DNA of 64,000 nt from positions 2,089,001-2,153,000 of the forward strand of contig NZ_JBBOOE010000001.1 in the NCBI RefSeq assembly GCF_038002965.1. Reading direction: 5' to 3'. The notes under the pieces are model-generated. The model did not search any database. It saw nothing but the letters and a program-made list of their open reading frames with translations, and was not told the origin of the DNA. The translations under genes were made by a program, and so were the position numbers. Positions 34,355 through 43,146 of the stretch are shown one piece after another (position 1 is the stretch's first letter; each line of letters opens with the position of its first letter). This DNA is from Robertmurraya sp. FSL R5-0851 (lineage in GTDB: Bacteria; Bacillota; Bacilli; Bacillales; Cytobacillaceae).

Positions 34355-34416
34355 ACAGACCCTCCTCTTTGCTTCCTTTTAATAATACAACAAATTTTTC
34401 CACTTTCCTGCAAGTT

Positions 34417-34425
34417 CGTTTTACT
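34417..34425. repeat. ISLre2 target-site duplication, left copy
   Basis: CGTTTTACT, identical to 36082-36090. It directly abuts the left inverted repeat. Confidence 0.9.
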
Positions 34426-34555
34426 GATTGAGTCAAGTTTTTGTGGGAGGTTTTTTTGGATAGAAAAACTCCCCTCTTATTTAGTTATATTTCCCACCTA
34501 AATGAAAGCGTTATCTAAACAATTTAGTTTTGTTTTTGTTCATTTCCTTCATTTT

Positions 34556-35893
34556 TTAAAAACCTCGTAAGGCTTGTAAAGCATGGTATATCGGCTTTCC
34601 TTTTTGCCGATTTAAATATGATAAATTATTTCTTGTTAGCTCTCCGACTGAACTCTTTAACTTTTCCACATAATATTTTGGCTGAGAAACAGAAGCGGTT
34701 TGATCGTTAGGGTTAATTCGTCCTAAAATCGTCTTGATTTCTAATTCATCCTTCATACCAACCATAAAGTCAATAAATGCTTGTATTCCTTTATCGCACC
34801 AGCTGCGGCCGTTTTTAAGCCGTTTAGCGAATACACTCATCGTTCCTTCCGCACTTCCCATTGGACGATAGTGGCTTGTGTCTATGTCTTTTTCCTTCAA
34901 CCATTCGCGATAATCTCCAAGGGCCTGAGGATATTTTGACAGCTGTTGTATGAACTCTTCTAACCGTTCTTCTTTCTTTTCGTTTTCAAGAGTACCAACT
35001 GCACTATTAAGTTCCACTAGGAATCCTTTCGCATCATATTGAGCCAGTTTCTTACGAATGACTCTATATCTCTTATGGCCTTTGAAAAGCGTTTTAACCT
35101 CACGAGCTACATGGAATCGGTCGATGACAAAGAATGCATTCTTATAGTGATCCTGACAAGCCGTAATCCACTGGGCTCCATCCCCATTAATTACGAGGTG
35201 ATGTTCACTCGGATTGTAGTTGTAATTATCTATTAAGAACTGCTCAAATCCTTCCCAGAACGCTTCTTTACCTTTGTGGACATAGTGACGTTTTGCGATT
35301 AAGGATGTTCGTTTCCCGTTGACTATCCAGCCCTCATGTACGGAAGCAATCTTTTCTTCCCGCCCACGTCGTTTTCCACGTTGCCTTTTCACATATAGTC
35401 CGTCTACTTCTACAAAGAGCACTTTCCTCAATTGGTCGGTCGGCTTGACGAAAGTAACTTCTGTTTGTAGAAGGTGTTGACGAATAGTCTCATGGCTGAT
35501 TACTTTGTAACCTAGTAGTTTCTCAATCATGGAGGAAGCATGACGATAGGATGTACCTTGAACTGCCATTTCCATTGCCATCGTTTCAACTAGGGGACTG
35601 AAACCTTTTGACCCCTCAAACTCTAAATAGTGATCAAGGAGATAAACGTATCCACCCTTTTCCCTGTCCCTATAGTAATTCCGATTGATGATAATAGAAC
35701 CGAATGAAGTATCCATCTCTACGGCTCGCTTATCCTGAAGGTAAAATCTCTTTTTATCTCTATTTTCTGCAATCTGTTGATCCATTTCTTCGAGTTGCTT
35801 CGTGAGAACTTCACCAAATGTCTTTTGAAGCATAACAAATAAATCTTTTTCCAGTTCTTTTAATGTGGGTAATTGTATGGTATCTTTTTTCAT
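34556..35893 (-). CDS. ISLre2-family transposase (UPF0236)
   Basis: 445 residues. The N-terminal segment FGSIIINRNYYRDREKGGYV and the DDE-like core (LFVEVDGLYVKRQRGKRRGR; LVINGDGAQWITACQDHYKN; FFVIDRFHVAREVK; GSAEGTMSVFAKRLKNGRSW) are those of ISLre2 transposases. The start at 35893 follows GAGGAG by 4 bases; the longer frame to 35962 has no binding site. Intact and probably active. Confidence 0.93.
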   Translation of the reverse strand: MKKDTIQLPTLKELEKDLFVMLQKTFGEVLTKQLEEMDQQIAENRDKKRFYLQDKRAVEMDTSFGSIIINRNYYRDREKGGYVYLLDHYLEFEGSKGFSPLVETMAMEMAVQGTSYRHASSMIEKLLGYKVISHETIRQHLLQTEVTFVKPTDQLRKVLFVEVDGLYVKRQRGKRRGREEKIASVHEGWIVNGKRTSLIAKRHYVHKGKEAFWEGFEQFLIDNYNYNPSEHHLVINGDGAQWITACQDHYKNAFFVIDRFHVAREVKTLFKGHKRYRVIRKKLAQYDAKGFLVELNSAVGTLENEKKEERLEEFIQQLSKYPQALGDYREWLKEKDIDTSHYRPMGSAEGTMSVFAKRLKNGRSWCDKGIQAFIDFMVGMKDELEIKTILGRINPNDQTASVSQPKYYVEKLKSSVGELTRNNLSYLNRQKGKPIYHALQALRGF

Positions 35894-36001
35894 AGGACTC
35901 CTCTTCCTTGTATTTGTGGTTTTCGCAGACTTTACTATACAAGAAGAGAGTCCTTTTTTCATTTGATTTTATTTTCCATCTACCGCACTTCCGTTTGGTG
36001 A

Positions 36002-36051
36002 CCTGTTTCTCAATGGATGGGTCTACGCCCCATCCATTGAGAAACAGGGTA
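36002..36051 (-). promoter_or_regulatory. long hairpin in the ISLre2 leader
   Basis: CCTGTTTCTCAATGGATGGG (36003-36022) pairs perfectly with a complementary arm ending at 36048, leaving a loop of 6 or so bases. It lies between the right inverted repeat and the transposase gene. It could block readthrough transcription or hide the transposase start, as leader hairpins do in other IS elements. Confidence 0.7.
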
Positions 36052-36081
36052 CAACATCTCCCACAAACATTTTACTCATAC

Positions 36082-36090
36082 CGTTTTACT
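36082..36090. repeat. ISLre2 target-site duplication, right copy
   Basis: CGTTTTACT, identical to 34417-34425. Confidence 0.9.
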
Positions 36091-36195
36091 ATCATGAAGA
36101 AAGGAACTTCGTATAGAATGGTATTACGTATGAGCGATTAAAGTGATAGATATAATGGAAAAGATGGGATTTTTAATAGAAAGTGAGGAGAAAAC

Positions 36196-37302
36196 TTGAG
36201 ACGACTTTTTCTCTTAGTCATATTATTATTTGGTCTGAATTATTTGTGGAATACGTACGGAAAAGAAGTGGAAATCGGAGCAATTGCCGAGGATCTTAAC
36301 ATACAACTTGATAATTTCGGGCTATCTGAGCTTTTGGATGACTTAGCTGGCAGTATCGGGTTTCTTGAGGAAAAAGTAGAAGAATTAGCTGAGGAACAGT
36401 TACCTTCTGAATTAGAAGTCCCTTCTCCCGATCTGGTGTCTCCTACGAATCAAATGTTTTCAATATATAATATAGAACTTGGTGAATCAAAGGCAGATAT
36501 CGAAAATATGTTGGGAGCACCTAAGCGGTCAGAGATGAATGAGTATGGAACGGAATGGCATACGTATCATGAAAACTACCATAACTTTGTCAAAGTCATG
36601 TACAATGACCAGCAACAAGTAATTGGATTGTACACGAATCAAGATTTAATTTCATCTACAAACGGAATCAAGTTAAATAGTCTAAAACAAACCGTTCGTG
36701 ACACATTAGGGCAACCAATCACTCGATTGCAAAAAGGATTAGTTTTTTATCAGTTACAAGAAGACAGTGATTATGATATGTTCGAACTTGATGACTCTTA
36801 CGTGACAATCTTTTATGATGTGCATGAAGAAAATACGGTTACCGCCATTCAAATTTTAACCGAAGAGGTAGAAAACAATAAAAGATCGATCTATTCAGAG
36901 CCAAGTGACGCATTAAAAGAAGGATTTGAGTTACAAATGTTTGATCTAGTCAATGCCACAAGGGTCAATCATGGACTTCAGGTCCTTTCATGGGATGAAC
37001 ATGTGATGCAAACAGCCCGGAAACATAGCTCGGATATGGCGGTCAATAACTATTTTGATCATACGAATCTTCAAGGAGAGTCTCCTTTTGACCGAATGGA
37101 AGAAGACGGAATACGGTACACCTTGGCTGGAGAAAATCTTGCGTACGGTCAGTTTAGCAGCATTTTTGCACATGAAGGATTAATGAATTCTTTAGGACAC
37201 CGAAAAAACATTGTAAAGTCAGGTTTTGAATACTTAGGTGTTGGAGTAGCCTTTAATGAGGAAGCTCAGCCTTATTACACACAAAATTATTATGCTAACT
37301 AA
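36196..37302 (+). CDS. CAP-domain protein with a CAP-associated N-terminal domain (YlbC-like)
   Basis: 368 residues. A single N-terminal membrane anchor or signal segment (LFLLVILLFGLNYLWN) is followed by an acidic linker. A CAP_assoc_N domain (YNIELGESKADIENMLGAPK, about residues 95-225) and a C-terminal SCP/CAP domain (FDLVNATRVNHGLQVLSWDE, HSSDMAVNNYFDHTN, GENLAYG, LGHRKNIV) follow. It is probably surface-exposed; CAP proteins in bacilli are cell-wall or spore associated with no settled activity. TTG start after GTGAGGAG. The ISLre2 element has inserted about 100 bp upstream and may affect its promoter. Confidence 0.9.
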   Translation: MRRLFLLVILLFGLNYLWNTYGKEVEIGAIAEDLNIQLDNFGLSELLDDLAGSIGFLEEKVEELAEEQLPSELEVPSPDLVSPTNQMFSIYNIELGESKADIENMLGAPKRSEMNEYGTEWHTYHENYHNFVKVMYNDQQQVIGLYTNQDLISSTNGIKLNSLKQTVRDTLGQPITRLQKGLVFYQLQEDSDYDMFELDDSYVTIFYDVHEENTVTAIQILTEEVENNKRSIYSEPSDALKEGFELQMFDLVNATRVNHGLQVLSWDEHVMQTARKHSSDMAVNNYFDHTNLQGESPFDRMEEDGIRYTLAGENLAYGQFSSIFAHEGLMNSLGHRKNIVKSGFEYLGVGVAFNEEAQPYYTQNYYAN

Positions 37303-37306
37303 AAGA

Positions 37307-37335
37307 AGCGGTCTCCGTATTTGAGAGACCGCTTT
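37307..37335. terminator. terminator between the CAP and permease genes
   Basis: AGCGGTCTC / GAGACCGCT stem with T-rich sequence on the plus side; between convergent genes. Confidence 0.82.
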
Positions 37336-37339
37336 GTTG

Positions 37340-38698
37340 TTATTTTCTTGTTTTCATTCGATAGCCAACGTAAAGGATAAGAAACCATACAGGTGCTACG
37401 TATAAGGCTTCTCTCATGCCGTCCATGAACGCCATTAACACAATCACAAAAGCTAAGAACAATAGAGCCACATAGTTCGAAAGTGGATGAAGAGGCATTT
37501 TAAATGCTAATTTACCCACCTCATCTTTTGTCTTTGATTGTCTAAACTTTATTTGTGTGAGTAGAATAATCGTCCAGCTTGTAATTACTGCCACTGTTGC
37601 AACAGACGAAATAAACATAAATACTTTTTCTGGAATAATATAATTTAGAAATACAGCGACTAGTAAAAACGAAGCCGAGAATAGAATTCCACGTCTTGGT
37701 GTTTGATGCTTGTTTAACTGACCAAAGTATTTAGGGCCATTATTTTGTAATGATAAATTGTAAAGCATTCTCCCTGTGCTGAACATCCCGCTATTAAATG
37801 CGGACAAAGCAGCCGTTAACACGACAAAATTGATAATATGTGCAGCGCCAGGAATCCCAATTTTATCAAAAATCAAAACAAACGGGCTGCCATTGGAACC
37901 AACTTCATTCCAAGGGTATAAAATCATCATTATTCCTAAAGCACCAATATAAAAAATCAAAATTCGCCAAACGACATTGTTAATCGCAGATGGAATCGAT
38001 TTGTGTGGATCCTTCGCTTCCCCAGCTGTGATACCTACTAGTTCTACACCGCCAAACGAGAACATGACCAAAACCAATGAAAATAAAATTCCCTCTATTC
38101 CATTTGGCATAAAGCCACCATGAGCCCAAAGATTGTCTAGTCCCATAGGTTGTCCACCATTCCCAAACCCAAACAAAATAATGCCTAAGCCAACTAATAT
38201 CATTCCGATAATCGCGACAACTTTAATTAGTGCTAACCAAAATTCGAACTCTCCAAAAGCTTTTACATTCATCAAATTAATCAATGTAACGACTATTAAC
38301 GTAGCAAGTGCCGTCACCCACTGAGGGATATCTGGAAACCAGTAATTCACATAAACACCGATAACCGTGATTTCGGCCATTCCGACAACTACCCACATAA
38401 ACCAGTACGTCCAGCCTGATAAGTATCCGGCAAACGGTCCTAAGTAACGATGAGCGTACGAGCTAAAGCTACCAGAAATCGGCTCATCTACCGCCATTTC
38501 TCCTAAAGCTCTCATGATCGTAAAGATAACGATCCCTCCGATTATATAAGAGAGAAGAATCGAAGGACCAGCCATTTGAATCGTTGCACTTGATCCATAA
38601 AATAAGCCAACACCTATGGCCCCTCCTAGCGCGATCAACTGGATGTGCCTGTTGTCTAAACCGCGCTGTAACTTCTCACTGTCGTGATGCTTCCCCAC
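37340..38698 (-). CDS. amino acid permease (APC superfamily, AAT type)
   Basis: About 452 residues with 12 membrane segments. The signature LDNRHIQLIALGGAIGVGLF at the N terminus and the ELVGITAGEAKDPHKSIPSA loop are typical of AAT-family permeases such as AlaP/YtnA and proline permeases. The substrate is not certain. A GTG at 38698 follows GGTGGAG by 6 bases and is preferred over the GTG at 38710. No regulatory element was recognised upstream. Confidence 0.9.
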   Translation of the reverse strand: MGKHHDSEKLQRGLDNRHIQLIALGGAIGVGLFYGSSATIQMAGPSILLSYIIGGIVIFTIMRALGEMAVDEPISGSFSSYAHRYLGPFAGYLSGWTYWFMWVVVGMAEITVIGVYVNYWFPDIPQWVTALATLIVVTLINLMNVKAFGEFEFWLALIKVVAIIGMILVGLGIILFGFGNGGQPMGLDNLWAHGGFMPNGIEGILFSLVLVMFSFGGVELVGITAGEAKDPHKSIPSAINNVVWRILIFYIGALGIMMILYPWNEVGSNGSPFVLIFDKIGIPGAAHIINFVVLTAALSAFNSGMFSTGRMLYNLSLQNNGPKYFGQLNKHQTPRRGILFSASFLLVAVFLNYIIPEKVFMFISSVATVAVITSWTIILLTQIKFRQSKTKDEVGKLAFKMPLHPLSNYVALLFLAFVIVLMAFMDGMREALYVAPVWFLILYVGYRMKTRK

Positions 38699-38853
38699 AA
38701 AATACTCCACCCTTCAAAAACTGTTTATCTTATCAGAATATACAATCAATCCGTACTTTTCCATACGAAAGAAAATTGCTAATATTCTTTTATTATTATA
38801 TTTGTATAGAATTTTCCATTTATAAAAATCTATAATAAGGAGGTGTTTTTTAG

Positions 38854-38904
38854 ATGACAAATAAAAAACAAAGCTCGAATGACATTAAGTATAGTCATAC
38901 CTGA
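38854..38904 (+). CDS. 16-codon micro-ORF with a strong ribosome binding site
   Basis: ATG 38854 follows AAGGAGGTG by 8 bases, one of the best binding sites in the window, but the frame MTNKKQSSNDIKYSHT ends at TGA 38902-38904. The same frame continues GAFHSKLKGLFFNCHHRTPP and on to a TAG about 26 codons later, so it may be a small spore-type gene truncated by a TGG-to-TGA change. It could also be a leader peptide. The surrounding 38711-39123 holds nothing else I can identify. Confidence 0.35.
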   Translation: MTNKKQSSNDIKYSHT

Positions 38905-39123
38905 GGCGCTTTCCATTCGAAACTGAAAGGATTGTTTTTCAACTGTCACCATCGTACACCACCAAATCATGTTTATAGTAGTTAGGGTAACCCGTTTTTC
39001 GAAAACAACAACCAGCAAAAGTTGTCCATAGAAATTGATGTGAAATGGTTAGTAATAGGTTTCTTTCACTTCCGAATATAGATATAATGTATTATAACCT
39101 ATTATCGAAAACAGGAGGAGATT

Positions 39124-39789
39124 ATGTACAAAGCGATCATTTTTGATTTTGATGGATTAATTGTGGATACCGAGTCTGTTTGGTATGACGTGACTAAGGA
39201 GGTCATGTTAGACTACGGCTGTGATTTAAAGCTTGAGAACTTTGCGAAGTACATAGGAACTACAGGTGGTGGTCTGTACGACGAACTGAATGCCATGTCC
39301 AATCAACCAATTGATAGAGAGTTAGTGAGATCCAGAACAAATGAACTTTATCAGCAAAGAAAAGATCAATTTGCTCTTCGCGAGGGAGTGTTAGATTATC
39401 TTCAAGCTGCGAAAACGCATGGCTTAAAGATTGGTCTCGCTTCAAGCTCTCATAGAAAGTGGGTCGTTGAGTACCTAGAACGATTTGAAATTCTGGATTA
39501 TTTTCAAGTGATAAAAACCGCCGATGATGTTGATAAGGTTAAACCAGATCCCGAGCTGTATGTAAAGGCTCTTCAAGAGCTAGGTGTCGAGGCAAACGAA
39601 GCACTTTGCTTTGAGGATTCCTTAAACGGACTAACCGCAGCAGTCGGAGCCGGACTTCATTGTGTCATCGTTCCTAACCCTGTTACACAATACTTAGACT
39701 TTAAAGGCCATGTTCATCGACTAACATCCATGTCTGAACTGTCCTTTGACGATTTACTAGACCATCTCGCGAAAAAGCATCATAAATAA
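39124..39789 (+). CDS. HAD-superfamily phosphatase, YhcW-like
   Basis: 221 residues. HAD motifs: FDFDGLIVDTE (nucleophile Asp and acid-base Asp), GLASSS (motif II Ser/Thr), KVKPDPELY (Lys) and CFEDSLNGL (motif IV). The helical cap marks the beta-phosphoglucomutase-like subgroup; the closest named relative I recall is B. subtilis YhcW. Substrate unknown, probably a small phosphorylated metabolite. RBS AGGAGGAG. Monocistronic with a terminator at 39794-39833. Confidence 0.92.
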   Translation: MYKAIIFDFDGLIVDTESVWYDVTKEVMLDYGCDLKLENFAKYIGTTGGGLYDELNAMSNQPIDRELVRSRTNELYQQRKDQFALREGVLDYLQAAKTHGLKIGLASSSHRKWVVEYLERFEILDYFQVIKTADDVDKVKPDPELYVKALQELGVEANEALCFEDSLNGLTAAVGAGLHCVIVPNPVTQYLDFKGHVHRLTSMSELSFDDLLDHLAKKHHK

Positions 39790-39793
39790 CATG

Positions 39794-39838
39794 GAATAAG
39801 CCAGTTCCTTTTGAAGGTAAACTGGCTTATTGATTTTT
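39794..39838 (+). terminator. terminator of the HAD gene
   Basis: AATAAGCCAGTT / AACTGGCTTATT stem followed by GATTTTT. Confidence 0.85.
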
Positions 39839-39874
39839 CACTCGAAAAATATCAGCAGCCAATTGGAAGCCGTC

Positions 39875-41833
39875 TTACTTATTTTCAAAATAAAAATCAA
39901 GTATTCTCTTTCCGATATACTTATTAATTCCACTGCTATCATTTTCTGCATTGGGTACAACGATCGAGATGGCAATTTCGGGATTGTCATAGGGCGCATA
40001 TCCAACTAATGTTAAGTTATAGTTGTAGCCACCCTTGCCATCTGACACCTGAGCCGTCCCTGTTTTACCTGCTGGATCATACGTAACCCCTTTAAAGTAA
40101 GATGCGGCGGTTCCTTTTGATCCGGTCATCACTCGGCGGAATCCTTCTTGTACACGTTCAATATAGGGTAATTCCATATCCACCGTGTTTAACACATTCG
40201 TTTCAAATTCCTCAATCACTTCAGCTGACTCACCACTTTCATGGTCTGGCTCGCGTACCTCCATCATCAAATGAGGCTGCACTCTTTTTCCATCATTCGC
40301 AATGGTCGAAACATATTGTGCTAGCTGAAGAGGCGTGTACGTATCAAATTGTCCGATCGCAAAGTCCATTAAGTTCCCTAATTGCTGAACCCCACCATTG
40401 TATCCCGTTGCTTCACTTGGAAGATCAATTTCTGTTTCCACACCTAAACCGAATTGGTTAAAAAATTTTCTCATGGTTGCATATGCTTCATCAGGATCGT
40501 GAAATCCTTCTTTCTTCCCATAATCATAGTTTCCTATTTTCATGGCAATATGGAACATATACACATTTGAAGATCTTTCAAGAGCCGTTAGATCATTAAT
40601 CGTCCCCATATTCTGGTAGGACTTCTTCGTTGGAGTTCCGGCAATTTTTATCGGACTATCGAGGAAGGTATCACCTGGGGAAATCACTCCTGTTTCATAA
40701 CCCGTTAATACAGTCGCCCCTTTCACCGCCGAACCCATCGCATAGGCGTTATATAGTGCACCGTACGTTTCATCACTGATCGCACCATTTTCTTCACTTT
40801 TCCCAGCAATCGCAAGAATTTCACCTGTTTGTGGGTTGGTTACGACCGCATACCCTTCACTCGCACCACTGTCCTTTTTCAACTCTTCCTCTATGATTTT
40901 CTCCGCTTCCTGCTGGAGGGCTAAGTCAATCGTGAGAATCAAGTCCTTTCCGGATTCCCCTGGGGTTACTTCCCCTTCAATAAGGTTACCCGTCTTATCT
41001 TGAACATAGGTTTGAGTTTCCTTAGTCCCGCGAAGCCAATTCTCGTATTGTTGCTCAATGAAGCTTGTACCTACGAGGTCACTTAGTTGGTACCCGTTAC
41101 TTTTATACGTATCGCTAGCTTCTTCTGGAATTTGACCCACATTACCAAAAAGCTGACGAAGCGTATTACCGTATACATATTTTCTGGTGGAGTCCACTTT
41201 GACCTCGAAACCAGGAAGTTCTTCAAGTCGCTCATTGATGATGGCCATCTCTGTTGTTGTTAATCCCATCTTGATTCTTTTAATGGAAGAGCTATCCACA
41301 TCCATTTCTCTTTTAATCGCAAGTACTTCCATTTCCGCAGCTGTGATCGTCTCTAACTCTTCTTCGGTAATTCGCTCTAAAATCAGTTGATATTCTTCAT
41401 TATCATCCAAGTTCGCTTGTTCTTCTGCAGTCACCTTCGCATATGCATCTTCTTTTCTAGTAAAAATCCAATAATCTTTTTTGTCGCGTTCTTTTACATT
41501 TTCTGTACTTACTTCTATTAGTCCAGCAATCTTTTGTGCCAATTCAAGCCGTTCCTGCTGGCTGTGCTCATTCGAAGGATTGATGTACGTCAATGTGAAA
41601 ATGGCCTCGTTTTCCACCAAAACATTTCCATCACGGTCATAGATCTTTCCGCGAGGAGTAGTCCAGGTATAAACAGTGGTCGTCGTCTCTTCACTTTCCT
41701 TCGCGTATTCCTCTCCTTGAACAATTTGAATTTTTCCCAGTCGAATAATCAACGTCGAAAACAACAAAAAGACTATAAAAAAGAGAATATTCATCCGAGT
41801 AAAGAGTATTTTATTTTTCCTCTTCTCCCTCAT
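39875..41833 (-). CDS. class B penicillin-binding protein (transpeptidase)
   Basis: 652 residues. A short cytosolic N terminus and a single membrane anchor ([18 protein letters not shown]) are followed by the PBP dimerisation domain ([14 protein letters not shown]) and a transpeptidase domain with all three motifs: SAVK (in [13 protein letters not shown]), SSN (in [10 protein letters not shown]) and KTGT (in PAGKTGTAQ). The acidic inserted region (residues about 110-190) is unusually rich in Glu and Asp. It crosslinks peptidoglycan outside the membrane and resembles the elongation-type PBP2A/PbpH group of bacilli. The nearest GGAG is rather far from the ATG. Confidence 0.92.
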   Translation of the reverse strand: MREKRKNKILFTRMNILFFIVFLLFSTLIIRLGKIQIVQGEEYAKESEETTTTVYTWTTPRGKIYDRDGNVLVENEAIFTLTYINPSNEHSQQERLELAQKIAGLIEVSTENVKERDKKDYWIFTRKEDAYAKVTAEEQANLDDNEEYQLILERITEEELETITAAEMEVLAIKREMDVDSSSIKRIKMGLTTTEMAIINERLEELPGFEVKVDSTRKYVYGNTLRQLFGNVGQIPEEASDTYKSNGYQLSDLVGTSFIEQQYENWLRGTKETQTYVQDKTGNLIEGEVTPGESGKDLILTIDLALQQEAEKIIEEELKKDSGASEGYAVVTNPQTGEILAIAGKSEENGAISDETYGALYNAYAMGSAVKGATVLTGYETGVISPGDTFLDSPIKIAGTPTKKSYQNMGTINDLTALERSSNVYMFHIAMKIGNYDYGKKEGFHDPDEAYATMRKFFNQFGLGVETEIDLPSEATGYNGGVQQLGNLMDFAIGQFDTYTPLQLAQYVSTIANDGKRVQPHLMMEVREPDHESGESAEVIEEFETNVLNTVDMELPYIERVQEGFRRVMTGSKGTAASYFKGVTYDPAGKTGTAQVSDGKGGYNYNLTLVGYAPYDNPEIAISIVVPNAENDSSGINKYIGKRILDFYFENK

Positions 41834-41982
41834 AACAGCTTGTAAGTGCTCCTTTCCTAAAAAAGGGAATCATGTCCCAATTTATCATTCATACGTGTAT
41901 GATATCGTGAAAATATGAACAAATTATGACGAAACTTTTACTGGAGAATGAAGGTTTTGTGTGGCTGGCTTAATTAATAAGA

Positions 41983-42066
41983 TAACGGTCTTCATAGCGT
42001 GAATGAAGACCGTTACCATTCAATTTTTAATAAGAAGTGGTCTTCTTCTACCTTATGAAAACCACT
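41983..42066. repeat. GAAGACC/GGTCTTC hairpin repeat, locus C
   Basis: TAACGGTCTTCAT (41983-41995), 7-base loop, ATGAAGACCGTTA (42003-42015): a perfect 13-bp stem. A second hairpin follows, AAGTGGTCTTC / GAAAACCACTT (42034-42066). The gene-free stretch 41834-42145 holds little else. Confidence 0.85.
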
Positions 42067-42145
42067 TGCAAGGAGAAGCGTTATAATAACAGTCATCAGT
42101 ATCTAATAATTAGAAAAGTCTCTCAGCACTTCACGGAGAGACCGC

Positions 42146-42550
42146 TTAAACAGCTACATTCCGCAAATACATCTGCAATTTTTCCTTCATTTCATTTGAG
42201 TCGTTCATTTTCTCTGTGAAATTCATAAAAGATATTTCATCAGCCTCATCGAGAGCTTGGTTGATTTTAAATTGATAATAGTTTATCTGAAGATCTACAT
42301 CTAGCATGGATATCAGTTGTTCTTTTGTAAAGTACCATTCGATATCTTCCACAGCCATATAAAATGAAAAGCTTTGATTGATAATCACTAAAGCATACCA
42401 ACCATTAATAACCGTGTATTTCCGCTCAGGAGTAATTTCGAGTATGTCTCCCCTTTGAATCGTAATTACCTCGCTATGATCCGCATCTGGGCAGAAGCAG
42501 TCAACTTGATGGTCAAATGTTTTTACAGCAATATAAGGTGTTGGTTTCAT
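42146..42550 (-). CDS. IDEAL-domain protein
   Basis: 134 residues. The N-terminal half (CPDADHSEVITIQRGDILEI, NGWYALVII) looks like a small beta-barrel. The C-terminal 35 residues (YYQFKINQALDEADEISFMN) match the IDEAL motif found in short regulatory proteins of bacilli. RBS GGGAGAG. The ATG overlaps the stop of the upstream gene (ATGA), making it the last gene of a three-gene unit that starts behind Fur boxes at 42984 and 43026. Function unknown. Confidence 0.78.
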   Translation of the reverse strand: MKPTPYIAVKTFDHQVDCFCPDADHSEVITIQRGDILEITPERKYTVINGWYALVIINQSFSFYMAVEDIEWYFTKEQLISMLDVDLQINYYQFKINQALDEADEISFMNFTEKMNDSNEMKEKLQMYLRNVAV

Positions 42551-42815
42551 AATCTTCTCTCCCAGCTTTCCTGTTTCATTTTAGTTTTCTTCAAATCCTT
42601 CACGTACTGTTGTCCAAGAATGAGATCCTCCGCTGTCGGAGAATATTCATACGTCTTTCCGTCCATCAAGGTTACTATTTGAACCTTGTCAGGTAATATT
42701 CCATATACATTTACCAATAAGCTGACAGCATTAATTGAAAACGTGTAATTAAATCATCATCTGCAAGTAATAAATATTTCTTCTGGATACACCACTCTAA
42801 TAGACGTTTGGTCAA
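42547..42815 (-). pseudogene. unknown protein, single-base frameshift, in the Fur-boxed operon
   Basis: A TTG start at 42815 follows AAGGAGGAC. The frame MTKRLLEWCIQKKYLLLADD through ITRFQLMLSAYW stops early. In the next frame the sequence continues SINAVSLLVNVYGILPDKVQ, TLMDGKTYEYSPTAEDLILG, and ends SWERRL, overlapping the IDEAL gene. One extra T in the CGTTTTC run would join the two parts into a protein of about 89 residues. I do not recognise the family. Confidence 0.75.
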
Positions 42816-42830
42816 AAGAAGTCCTCCTTT

Positions 42831-42944
42831 TTAATTTTCTACCTCATCTACAAATAAACCGCAACATGGACAAGGTTCCATGTTGTCACATGTTTCTGTT
42901 TGTTGTTCTGTAAAACCGCACCATTCACACGTGAGGATCGTCAT
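42831..42944 (-). CDS. 37-residue Cys-rich zinc-ribbon-like protein
   Basis: Too short for ordinary gene finders. The ATG at 42944 lies 10 bases after GGGAGGG. The product begins MTILTCEWCGFTEQQTETCD and ends CPCCGLFVDEVEN; the CEWC and CPCC pairs make a rubredoxin- or zinc-ribbon-like metal site. It is the first gene of the unit controlled by two Fur boxes, which fits iron or zinc binding, but the function is unknown. The next gene starts 16 bases later on the same strand. Confidence 0.7.
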   Translation of the reverse strand: MTILTCEWCGFTEQQTETCDNMEPCPCCGLFVDEVEN

Positions 42945-42983
42945 TGATGTAGTTCCCTCCCGGTTATAGGGTATAGTCATAAT

Positions 42984-43047
42984 TGAAAATGATTATCATT
43001 AACACTAATTTAACTACATGATAATTGATAATGATTATCAACGTCAA
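42984..43047 (-). promoter_or_regulatory. promoter with two Fur boxes
   Basis: TGATAATGATTATCA (43026-43040) is a perfect 7-1-7 Fur box; TGAAAATGATTATCA (42984-42998) is a second with one mismatch. On the minus strand a TTGACG -35 (43047-43042) and TATCAT -10 (43023-43018) have an 18-bp spacer that contains the first box. Binding of Fur there would block the minus-strand operon 42944-42146. The AlkD gene upstream runs in the same direction but has its own terminator. Confidence 0.85.
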
Positions 43048-43069
43048 GAGAGGACTGTTTTATTCATAC

Positions 43070-43097
43070 AAAAAAACCAGTATACTTTGATACTGGC
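43070..43097 (-). terminator. terminator of the AlkD gene
   Basis: CCAGTAT / ATACTGG stem with a T7 run on the minus strand. Confidence 0.85.
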
Positions 43098-43146
43098 CAT
43101 TCCATATCTTATATGAATGTAACTTCTTTCATTTGAAAAACATTCA

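Larger units (their letters stand above)
34426..36081 (-). mobile_element. ISLre2-family insertion sequence, complete
   Basis: A 1656-bp element with 24-bp imperfect inverted repeats at 34426-34449 and 36058-36081 (19 of 24 match, sharing the inner TTTGTGGGAG). It is flanked by a 9-bp target duplication and holds one intact transposase gene. A terminator-like hairpin lies inside the left end (34446-34475), and a long hairpin lies inside the right end upstream of the gene. Confidence 0.92.

Noticed and set aside
38902..38904. Second selenocysteine UGA
   Set aside because: No redox motif or Cys context, no hairpin after it; a Trp-to-stop change is more likely.
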